From Acanthosepion esculentum (Eukaryota; Mollusca; Cephalopoda; Sepiida; Sepiidae), in contig OZ038488.1 of NCBI GenBank assembly GCA_964036315.1, positions 61,154,754 through 61,218,753 of the forward strand: a stretch of 64,000 bases of DNA, read 5' to 3'. Numbering within the stretch: the stretch's first letter is position 1; each line of letters starts with the position of its first letter. Both the position numbers and the translations under genes were made by a program. This document shows, one piece after another, positions 56,151-64,000 of the stretch. The notes below the pieces were generated by a model. That model was not told the DNA's origin. It saw nothing but the letters and a program-made list of their open reading frames with translations, and searched no databases.

Positions 56151-57560
56151 ATTGTTTTCCTTCTTTCTTAGCACATATTCGTGATACACCCACCTAGGTG
56201 AGAAAGAAGGTCGATTTTAAAGAAAACCAGATGGTTCTTGATGTAATTCCTTTGATACCGAAATCATGTTATCAACACCTGCAAGTGAAATCAAAATATT
56301 TGCGATGTAAAGCAAATGGCAATGTAGAACGAACTCTTGAGAAAAATTGCTTTGCCTCTACAAAGAGCCTACAAAAATCATTGCTACTTCTACTGACAAT
56401 AATTTTATTTTTCAGGCAAATTACGACAAACTATGTAATTGAATGTATTCTGAACAGCCTCTAGTGAGTTAAGCAACACCAGCATTGAATTGGGATGAGA
56501 CATGCTAATATACGTTGGATGGTTAAAATAAATGTTAGAAGCTGAAAGCCTATTCCTCCGCGGCGCTGAACGTTTCGCATGCGACTCGTATTCTTTATGC
56601 ATTTAACTTATTCTTCGCACACATTTATTACATTTGTCTGAAAGAAAAAAAAAACAGTCACTACCTGGGAAGTAGAGTGCTCCAATCATCTGCTCCCTGC
56701 CATCGCAGTGAAACCTTGTTTAATTCTGCCGTATCATAACGGTTGCCACAGCTACACTACTTATGTACGAATTAGATCCAGCAGGATAAAACTTAAGACA
56801 GGCAATCGGATGAAAAATATATCCCAACGGCCATCTAGCATACAAACCGTCAGCTACATCCGTGCGGGGTCTATTGGATTGGCTTTAAAGGGAGAAAACC
56901 CTAAAAATTCCATGTCGTAGCAACACGAAGGCAAACCTAACAAGTATCTGATGCTGCAACCGGAAAAGCTACTGGTCATTTTGGACATCCTTAACAGTGC
57001 ATGACAATATAGTGTTGCAGTTGGTCCGCGCATCCTACCAGCATTATTATCACTTCCCGGGACTCTCAGTTTCCACACTGATGATCAATGATGAGGAAAT
57101 GGAGACGTCATAGTAGATGACGCTGGATTACCAATTACCTGACCTGATCGGATACATCGTACTTATAATATACGAATGTGTTCCTTTCTACAAGTAAGGA
57201 AGTGTGAAACCATTCGTTTTACTGAGGTCAAGTATTGCTGGCACTTCGGTTTAGATAACAGATGTAGAAAGTATTTGTGAAAGGTATCAGTTCCTATGAA
57301 TTACTTCTATAAATTCTTGTAATTAAGGCAGTTAAGTTTAGGGATTAAACTTTTATATGTTAAATTCAAAATTTATGTGTACCAAAGGGTGAAACGTGGA
57401 AAAAGATTATCAAAATGTGCATTATTTGCACTAACATACATCACGTGACATATGTGTATATGAGTAGCAATACTGTTTTAAAAATTAAATTCATATTATC
57501 TTGTTAAAACTAGTGATAGAATGCTTAAAATATTTAATATTCATGTTTCCCTACAAGAGA
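56151..57560. other. No recognisable gene
   Basis: An 88-codon plus frame (56198-56464, MRKKVDFKENQMVLDVIPLI...) follows repeat R and has no recognised domain. 56690-57130 is less AT-rich but unassigned. Confidence 0.35.
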
Positions 57561-57574
57561 ACTGAAATCGTGTT

Positions 57575-57765
57575 TCGATGCCCTTTCTGCTCTATGCTTT
57601 CCAGCTAACTTTAATCTCCAAAAATTGAAATGCAATGTCAAGCGCTATCTATTGTCCTTTTTTTTTCTTTCCGCTCATTAGTAACGTTCCTATTCCTAAT
57701 TATTCCACACCCAGCAATTCCTTAAGTCTTAGTGGCCTTGCTTGCGGTGAAACCAATGAAAAGAA
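57575..57765 (+). pseudogene. jockey-1 LINE 3' end
   Basis: DALSALCFPANFNLQKLKCN, VKRYLLS, then a 3' UTR with ccagcaattccttaagtctt, agtggccttgcttgcggtg, diverged from the other jockey-1 ends. Confidence 0.7.
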
Positions 57766-59325
57766 AATATAATTGCTCCCTAAATATTTTACATCGAGCG
57801 CATTCGGTTAAAGAGAGTCATTTTTGGACTTTTCAATTCAAATGTGAGGGGCAAAAAATCTATAAAAATAAAGCGCAGTGTACGTGTGTCCGTCCGTCCG
57901 TCTGCCCGTTTTTCTATCTCGGCAAATCTTAACAACTTGAAGTAACAGTAACTACTGTGGCTACACGCGATTAAAAATTAAATGAATAACTCATTTAAAT
58001 TTAAATTTAAATATCGAACAAAGAGAAAAGTTTAAAAAACAAATTTTATTAAAGGTTCAACTTTAATTTCGCTTTTCGTCACAATTGTAACTGATATCGT
58101 CTAATTAAACCGTAATTAAATTTAAGCGGGCCACGGTACGTTGCTTTTATGTTTTTTTCTAGCACGCGTACTGTGACGTACTCATAATATTATATAGTTC
58201 AGGTTTTCTAATGTCTTTTAAGAGTGATTATATGTGAAGGGATAATAAATAATGGTGATTTTAAAAGAAAATAAAAATTGCATGCAAAATAAATGTAAAC
58301 TATGGAGATTGGTTGTGCATACGAAGAAAGATTATGCCGAATTAAGGTATCGAATAACGATAAAATAATTTTATAATTTCTTATAAATTACACATGACGC
58401 TGAAGATAAAACGCCGAAGGCCTAAAATCCCTCTACAGGGACTAGACTAAAATGGCGGTTTTGAGGATAGCAGAAGAATAAGTTGTTTATATTTTTAGTT
58501 TATTTTTTTAATTCGGCATTGTGATGTCTGTCAATTATGATCGTGTAACACAAAAAAAAAATTTTTTGTAAATATATAAACGAAATTTACAAAGCATGTG
58601 CAACAGCAGTTCAATTTTATAATGCAAATTGATGTTTTAATAATATTTACAATTTTGTGGGAGAATGATTGAGGAAATATATTTATGTGAGAAAATTCGC
58701 AGTTATTTTAATTAAATAAATAATAGTCGTATTCCCGATTAACAATCCGACATTATAGAATATTAAATTAATCTGGTACAAAAAAAGGATATGAGAAAAT
58801 ACCAATGGGGATTCCAGTCTTTACTTGAAACCCTACTATAAATATACATGTTTCCATGTGAAAATTTCAATATTCACCAGATAGTTAAATATGAATCGTC
58901 CAATATCTGAGTAGATGCTGAATTTAGGGATAAATATAGTAAATATGTTTCATTAAAAACAGACAACAAAAATTTAAAAAAAACACGACAAAAAAAAATG
59001 ATCTGACATATAAAGTCACGACACTATAAAAACCGACCTGACGCGTGAAAACACAACATATAAAAAACGATAAAACTGACATAACACGAAAAACTCTGAT
59101 ACTGGCTTATGGAAGAAGAAAATGCAGGGACGTTGGTAGGAAACAACGGTTGAACAAAAAATTAATAATAACAATATATCGGATTTAATCCATTTCTTAA
59201 AAATAAATTGTCTTTGCTTACGTTTGGATATGATAGAGAGCATATACGGATGTTTCGACATTCGGCAGAGGAGTGTGTGCTAAAAAGGCACTATTCGGGC
59301 TTTGGATTTTATCCAAGGATGCTAG
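57766..59325. other. No recognisable gene
   Basis: AT-rich. Near 57880-57930 a gtccgtccgtccgtctgccc run is present. 57970-58140 contains aaatttaaatttaaat. An 81-codon minus frame (59016-59261) is unassigned. Confidence 0.4.
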
Positions 59326-59329
59326 TTAC

Positions 59330-59480
59330 GCCGCTGAGCGGTCAAACACGTCAGATTCAATGATGGTTCCCCATAGGTTCGAATACAGCCGTAGGACGCA
59401 TATTTTTCTGACATGATTTCTAGAATATTCAGTAAGGTAGATGTAGTTGGATGAAAATACTTTTTAATTCTACTCGAATA
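59330..59480 (+). mobile_element. SINE-D copy with Leu/Ser-tRNA-like head
   Basis: gccgctgagcggtcaaacac (D-arm-like), gttccccataggttcgaata (variable and T arms), then cgtaggacgcatatttttct, which links it to the 5495 SINE-D copy. The acceptor stem does not close, so it is not a functional tRNA gene. Confidence 0.55.
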
Positions 59481-59510
59481 TGAGTATCCATCAAAAATAA
59501 TGTTTAAACA

Positions 59511-59511
<1 letters not shown>

Positions 59512-59580
<69 letters not shown>
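59512..59580. repeat. (AT)n microsatellite
   Basis: Pure AT tract of about 68 bp. Confidence 0.97.
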
Positions 59581-59582
<2 letters not shown>

Positions 59583-59599
59583 TTTGTTTACACGTTATA

Positions 59600-59849
59600 T
59601 ATATGCTCCCGTTTGAGCTCTCTTGGGAAAAGGATAATTTTAAAAACAGTGTCTCATAGCACTATTAATGCATAGCTCTTCAACCGAATTGAATTGAGCT
59701 CCCCAGGCCACTGAAGTATTTCGCATAGAAAACGTTAAAATTTCCCTTCCTCTCTGACCGATACCAAATCGGTCGGGTTTTGCTTGAGGCAATCGAACAT
59801 CTGGCCACACTGAAGAGCTGTGATACAGCGAAACAGTGTGTCTTTTTAT

Positions 59850-59852
<3 letters not shown>
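59600..59852 (+). mobile_element. PLE-like or retrozyme-like end with hammerhead-like motif
   Basis: Balanced-composition unit starting near gctcccgtttgagctctctt and containing tctgaccgataccaaatcgg-tcgg. It ends in the hammerhead-like motif, then tttttatgacta directly into (AT)n. The atgactata junction matches the PLE 3' UTR at 26720. No coding region is seen. Confidence 0.5.
59810..59842 (+). ncRNA. Hammerhead-like motif with complete core, stem II and stem III
   Basis: CTGAAGA (59810-59816) fits CUGANGA. Stem II is GCTG-TGATA-CAGC (59817-59829), then GAA (59830-59832). Stem III is ACA-GTG-TGT (59833-59841) and the cleavage-site C is 59842. Stem I shows little pairing. An alternative is one long hairpin (CACACTG with CAGTGTG, 7 bp, enclosing an AAGA/GAAA internal loop). 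Confidence 0.55.

Positions 59853-59905
<53 letters not shown>
59853..59905. repeat. (AT)n microsatellite
   Basis: AT tract of about 50 bp between the hammerhead-like end and SINE-E. Confidence 0.97.
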
Positions 59906-59907
<2 letters not shown>

Positions 59908-60260
59908 GGGACACGTGGCCGAGTGGGTAGAACTTCCACTTTTTCCATGGAACGCGGGTTCGAATCTCACCATGCTCGATTTATCAGGAAGGTGATTTCT
60001 TGATGATATGGGACGAGATTCCAGCGTGTAGCTCATTTTGAAAGCGCCTGAAAGCCATACCACGTGTTGACTCAATCCTTGAATTGGGTAGACAGAACCC
60101 TTGATCACGCTAGATAACAGGCTTATCTGAGGTCTACACAGCATAGTTGCAATATAAATAAACAAGTGGCACAAAAATTCGCCTGAAATAGTGTCTGCAA
60201 TACGGATTAGCTGAGCTAGCCGCCCTAGTAGAAGGGTATTCTTGAATACATGTGGGCAGC
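59906..60260 (+). mobile_element. SINE-E, tRNA-derived
   Basis: acacgtggccgagtgggtag (box A), a TTCCA/TGGAA anticodon-like stem, then gcgggttcgaatctcacc (box B). About 280 bases of unrelated body follow, ending near gggcagccattaacg at another AT tract. No second copy is seen in the window. Acceptor pairing is poor, so it is called a SINE rather than a tRNA. Confidence 0.5.
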
Positions 60261-60267
60261 CATTAAC

Positions 60268-60336
<69 letters not shown>

Positions 60337-60338
60337 TA
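60268..60338. repeat. (AT)n-(GTAT)n microsatellite
   Basis: AT to 60309 then GTAT units. Confidence 0.97.
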
Positions 60339-60524
60339 TAAGTATTCGACGTATGAAGGCCAATAGCCAGACATCAGCACATATGATTTGATTATAGTGG
60401 TGAAGGTTTTGAGCAGGACCAACCACACTTTTTGAAGGGGCGAATACAGAGACCTAGTGGACCACGTGCCACAAAGGTCCCTAAACGACCGTCCTCAGGT
60501 TTTAATTCAGAGTTGTTCTTCTCT

Positions 60525-60860
60525 TAGACCAGTTGCCACCCAAGTCTGTCCTGCTATTTACCCATTAGAGGGAGAAAAAGAGGATTCATAACTTTCACAG
60601 GTGTATTAGCCGGTAATTGAATTGTTCTGACCAAGTAAATGGTTAAGAAATTGTATATTGAACAGTAAATACAACAGAAGTTGGGAATATGTGTCGGTTG
60701 ACCAGCGTTCAGTCTATGTCACTGTTCCCCACGAGGCTTACTTTCCTACTAACTTTATAGTAAGTGAAAGAGTCCACAATAGACTCATTAGAGGGTGGAC
60801 ACCACAACATGAATGTAACGGATTCGACTGAAAGCCTAAATCCATCCATCACTCCACCGT
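60525..60860 (-). mobile_element. SINE-A copy interrupted by about 190 bp
   Basis: Body sequence at 60527-60620 (agaccagttg, gtctgtcctgctatttaccc, attcataactttcacaggtg) and head at 60811-60860 (gaatgtaacggattcgactg, atccatcactccaccg) match 4103-4397. About 190 unrelated bases lie between and the gaat motif occurs at both borders. Part of the tRNA head is also deleted. Confidence 0.6.
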
Positions 60861-60864
60861 TCCT

Positions 60865-60865
<1 letters not shown>

Positions 60866-60945
<80 letters not shown>
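60866..60945. repeat. (CA)n-(AT)n microsatellite
   Basis: CA 60866-60920 with an AAAC step, then AT to 60945. Confidence 0.97.
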
Positions 60946-60946
<1 letters not shown>

Positions 60947-61199
60947 GAGTATGTGTTTGTGTGTGTGCGTACTTAATGTAAATGTATATATTAGAAACAT
61001 TATATTATGACGGTGATGACAATAATAATGTTTATAAAGTACCCGTATTGATTCAAGTAATAATTAGTCATCTGTAAACTTTCATCAGATTGTATCTTAA
61101 AGTGGATTCCATCCTAAAAGAGCTATTCTCGTTTTAATATGATTGTTTCTTCAAGAAATTCTTCGGTTGTTGATAGGAAACACTGAAAGGTAACTACAA

Positions 61200-61735
61200 A
61201 AACTCATACAGAAGGTAGTGAAGGAAAGCGAGGAGAAAGGACTAAACGTTAATTTCGTAGCGAAAAGAACACACATGACACATTGGATATACAGAAAAAC
61301 AAACAGGTGCAACAATTTATGGATCTGGAAAACGTAACAACGGAAGACGGATAGTACAACACAGAATTTCGAATACGCATTGTGATGACGAAAGATGCCT
61401 TACAAAAGTTCAGCAAAGTATTAAGAAACAGGGAATTATCGTCAGAAACAAAGAAAAGAGTAAAAAGTACACTTATACCTAACATTAGCAAGAGATAGTT
61501 TAAATATCTGGGGTATATAATGGGGAAAGTGAGATTGGAAAATTTGATACTGACAGAAAAGATATAAGGTAAGAGAGACAAAGGAAAGCATTTCATAACA
61601 TATATAGCGAGCTTGAGTAAATGGATGGCGGAGTAAGTTTTGGGAGAAAGGGCAAAAAATTACTAAGAGCTACAAAAGAGAGAAAATTATGGAGAGCCAT
61701 GATCGCCAAAGTCTTGAAGGGACACGGCGAATAGA
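61200..61735 (+). pseudogene. LINE-A RT end through 3' terminus
   Basis: Broken plus frames: KESEEKGLNVNFVAKRT (after the RT active site), EFRIRIVMTKDALQKFSKVL, RNRELSSETKKRVKSTLIP, then a jump over the FYRKML block to GYIMGKVRLENLILTEKI. Then ITYIASLSKWMAE and RAMIAKVLKGHGE, ending in agaagaag. An internal deletion removes about 60 codons. Confidence 0.8.
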
Positions 61736-61770
61736 AGAAGAAGAAGAAGAAGAAGAAGAAGAAGAAGAAG
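61735..61770 (+). repeat. (AAG)n tail of a LINE-A copy
   Basis: About 12 AAG units immediately following the LINE-A 3' end. Confidence 0.95.
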
Positions 61771-62048
61771 AATACTCCATTTGTAATCATTAACGAGACA
61801 AAGGGGTTACAGAGAGGAAAACAGGTGTTTATCTGGAATTCACAGGGCTCTAGTGGTAAGATCTTTTTTATCGGAAAATTTAATGAATAATGTTGAACAT
61901 AACTGATTAATATTTACCCTGAAGTAAATCCATCGACTAAGAAAAAAGATTATGCTGTAAAAATATATTTTTTATACAATATTTAACATTTCATCCTTAG
62001 GCTGGGGAATTATAGATCTACTTCAGATAAATTGAAATAAAGATACAG

Positions 62049-62053
<5 letters not shown>

Positions 62054-62121
<68 letters not shown>
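62054..62121. repeat. (AT)n microsatellite
   Basis: Pure AT tract beside the SINE-D inverted pair. Confidence 0.97.
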
Positions 62122-62126
<5 letters not shown>

Positions 62127-62139
62127 TGGAGGTATATAT

Positions 62140-62330
62140 ATATTATTTTTAAGGATACAGATATTTAAGTAAATGCTCCGTTTATTAGCTACATTTATCG
62201 GCCTGAATGTATGAGAAATTTCATAGAAAATATGTGTCCTCCGGCAGGAATCGAACCTGCATACTAAACAGAAACGTCATATAGCCTAAAGTGCTATGAC
62301 ATTTAACTACAGCGGAAGGGTTTTTTAGCA
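62140..62330 (-). mobile_element. SINE-D copy with tRNA-like head
   Basis: Minus strand: ccgctgtagttaaatgtcat (D side), a long variable region, atgcaggttcgattcctgcc (box B and T stem), ggaggacacatattttctat. The tail acattcaggccgataaatg and atttacttaaatatctgtat follows. Confidence 0.65.
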
Positions 62331-62334
62331 AATT

Positions 62335-62510
62335 CAAATTATGACGGTTCCGCGTAAGATGCAGGTTCGATATTTTTTCTATAAAATTTCTCGTACATTC
62401 AGACCGGAAAGTGTAGTTAATACTGTTTATTATAAACAGAGCATTTACTTAAAATTATTACTATCTATAAAAATAACGTATAAACAGAAAATATATTAAA
62501 ATAATTGTCG
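62335..62510 (+). mobile_element. SINE-D copy, inverted relative to its neighbour
   Basis: gttccgcgtaagatgcaggt + tcgat, then tttctcgtacattcagaccg, actgtttattataaacagag and catttacttaaaattattac, parallel to the tail of the adjacent copy and to 5495-5680. Confidence 0.65.
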
Positions 62511-62526
62511 GACCATAGTCCATTTT

Positions 62527-62627
<101 letters not shown>

Positions 62628-62639
62628 TATTAAATTACT

Positions 62640-62910
62640 GTGCATACTGCATATACAGATATACTACGCAAACAGATACAGAGAGAGGTCAACAAAGACA
62701 ACATGTACGAGCAGCAACTGTGTTTACATGCATGGGTGGTTAACGTTGATACATGTGATGTTGACGCGGAGGTAAGGCCTGGATATAGATGTTTTCAGCC
62801 AATCCCAGCCAAGGCAAGAGAAGGCAAGGCATAGCAATTATATCACGATGACCCAGCCAGAGTTGCCCTACATGGGAAGTCTGGAGAGAGCTCTACCTTC
62901 CAGGTAAGTA
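62640..62910 (+). other. Less AT-rich patch with a good 5' splice-site match
   Basis: An open 64-codon plus frame (62640-62834) is followed by ATG ACC CAG at about 62848 opening MTQPELPYMGSLERALPS. This reaches CAG|GTAAGTA at 62901-62910, a consensus donor. No protein family is recognised and it may be a repeat. Confidence 0.2.
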
Positions 62911-62995
62911 ATGGCAGCACCAGTGCTTGCCGAATCGATGTGTAGCGCTCTTCATTGCGTGGACCAGCTGCGATGATGACGACGGTCAGTGTCGT

Positions 62996-63035
62996 TTCTT
63001 TTTTTTCTTTTTTTTCCTTTTTTTTTTTTTGAAGG
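62996..63035. repeat. Poly-T / T-rich low-complexity tract
   Basis: T runs with C and G interruptions; its shadow frames are F/K-rich. Confidence 0.85.
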
Positions 63036-64000
63036 GGTTTCATGAAGTGCAGAGAACAACTCTAGGCTGTTTGTGCAGACATTGCAATTATCAAATAGTG
63101 CATCACAAATGAAAGTATAAGCATCTACGATCTGGGACATGCAGAATAACACAACAAATCATAGCTGCACCGAGAGCACATAATTATAGATATAAGCGTG
63201 GGTCCATAAGTCCGTTGCTTTTCACGTAATATGAGCTGAATTTGAATCTGAAATAATCCATATATAGTGCATGATCTACGGTATTAATATACATCAATGA
63301 ATTTAGGGCATTAATAAAGAAAGTATTTGTTTAAAAATAATGTCATTATTTTATCTACAGTAAATTTGTTGTCCTCAATAGCCTAGTCGTTGGATTATTT
63401 AAGTGTATTCTTCAATTAACGTCTTTCTCAACATGACAATGTAATAAATAACTATATCTGGAATCAATAAGGAAATTGTATGCAAAATACTCGGCTTGAC
63501 TACAGTTTACCGCGCACACTTAAGAAAAGCAGTAGTGATTTATCGTCCGTATACTAACTTTTTAAAGCAAAACATTTGATTTAAATTTCCCAAACACAAA
63601 ACAACGAAAAAATGAAAATCATGTTAAAATTTAAAAAAAGCCTAAAAATAAAAAATATAATATAACAGCAATATTTATTACATTTGTAGGAAAATAACTT
63701 ATACGTAGATTTACAGGGAAGAAATGCAATGAATGTGAAAGTGTCCATTTTAACTGAAAATACTGACAATCCGTGTAAATGCGACAAGTTAGTTATAAAT
63801 GTAGTAGTAGGAAATTATAGGTTCAGGAAATCTATTAATCACAACAATTAGTTTCCCTATTACTGGGTAAATAAAGTACACCAAAACATTGTGCATCGAT
63901 AATCCTAAAACACTGGCTCACTGATATAATTTGGCTAGGAAAGTTTGTGTGAAAACTACTGTGAGGTAATTGGATGAAAAATTGTCGCGGTAGACGGAAG
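63036..64000. other. No recognisable gene
   Basis: AT-rich to the end of the window. The 68-codon minus frame (63581-63787) is Phe/Ile-rich and unassigned. Confidence 0.4.

Noticed and set aside
59906..59975. Functional tRNA gene
   Set aside because: Box A, an anticodon-like stem and box B are present, but the acceptor stem does not pair and a SINE-like body follows. The tRNA-like segments at 59330, 62300, 39880 and 27270 fail for the same reasons.

Overview
The window looks like gene-poor intergenic or intronic DNA from a coleoid cephalopod, most likely an octopod. The evidence is its AT-richness, the very long (TA)n and (CA)n tracts, the tRNA-derived SINEs whose bodies resemble Ceph-SINE/OR-type elements, and the large number of decayed non-LTR retrotransposon 3' ends. 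No intact host gene is visible. Nearly every longer open frame is either a microsatellite translation (IYIY, LLLL, HTHT runs) or a piece of transposase or reverse transcriptase with stops and frameshifts. Assignments rest on motif recognition by eye; no search was run. 'LINE-A', 'jockey-1', 'SINE-A' to 'SINE-F', 'family X', 'repeat R' and 'repeat P' are labels used only in this annotation.

Layout. 1-9 kb: a Tc1 tail, two LINE-A fragments, a SINE-A copy, large microsatellites, a mariner C-terminus (6.46-6.97 kb), a retrozyme-like locus with a hammerhead ribozyme motif repeated after 369 bp (7.0-7.54 kb), and a decayed mariner transposase (7.55-8.46 kb). 9-16 kb: two family X SINEs tail to tail, a Tc1-like element with 29-bp perfect terminal inverted repeats and a deleted transposase (10.6-11.5 kb), then a jockey endonuclease joined in frame to a Penelope-like (PLE) reverse transcriptase (14.05-15.2 kb). 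16-25 kb: a LINE-A split by SINE-A, a 30-bp minisatellite interrupted by repeat P, a non-autonomous mariner element, three further LINE fragments (two with internal duplications), and a possible host first exon at 22.5 kb. 25-41 kb: jockey 3' ends, transposase pieces, several TA-flanked or foldback MITEs, tRNA-like SINEs, and a second copy of the deleted mariner element (37.8-38.3 kb). 41-48 kb: a PLE-rich block with GIY-YIG fragments and an inverted pair of PLE 3' ends. 48-64 kb: a SINE with a 5S rRNA-like head (48.64-48.99 kb), more LINE-A 3' ends with (GAA)n tails, a MITE pair, a near-perfect hammerhead-like motif (59.81 kb) and inverted SINE-D copies (62.1-62.5 kb).

The elements share parts rather than forming a pathway. 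The same SINE 3' tail follows different heads, LINE-A 3' ends lead into (GAA)n microsatellites, and hammerhead-like cores recur at the ends of PLE-like and retrozyme-like repeats. The retrozyme-like locus, the 5S-headed SINE and the shared hammerhead-like ends are the strongest leads.
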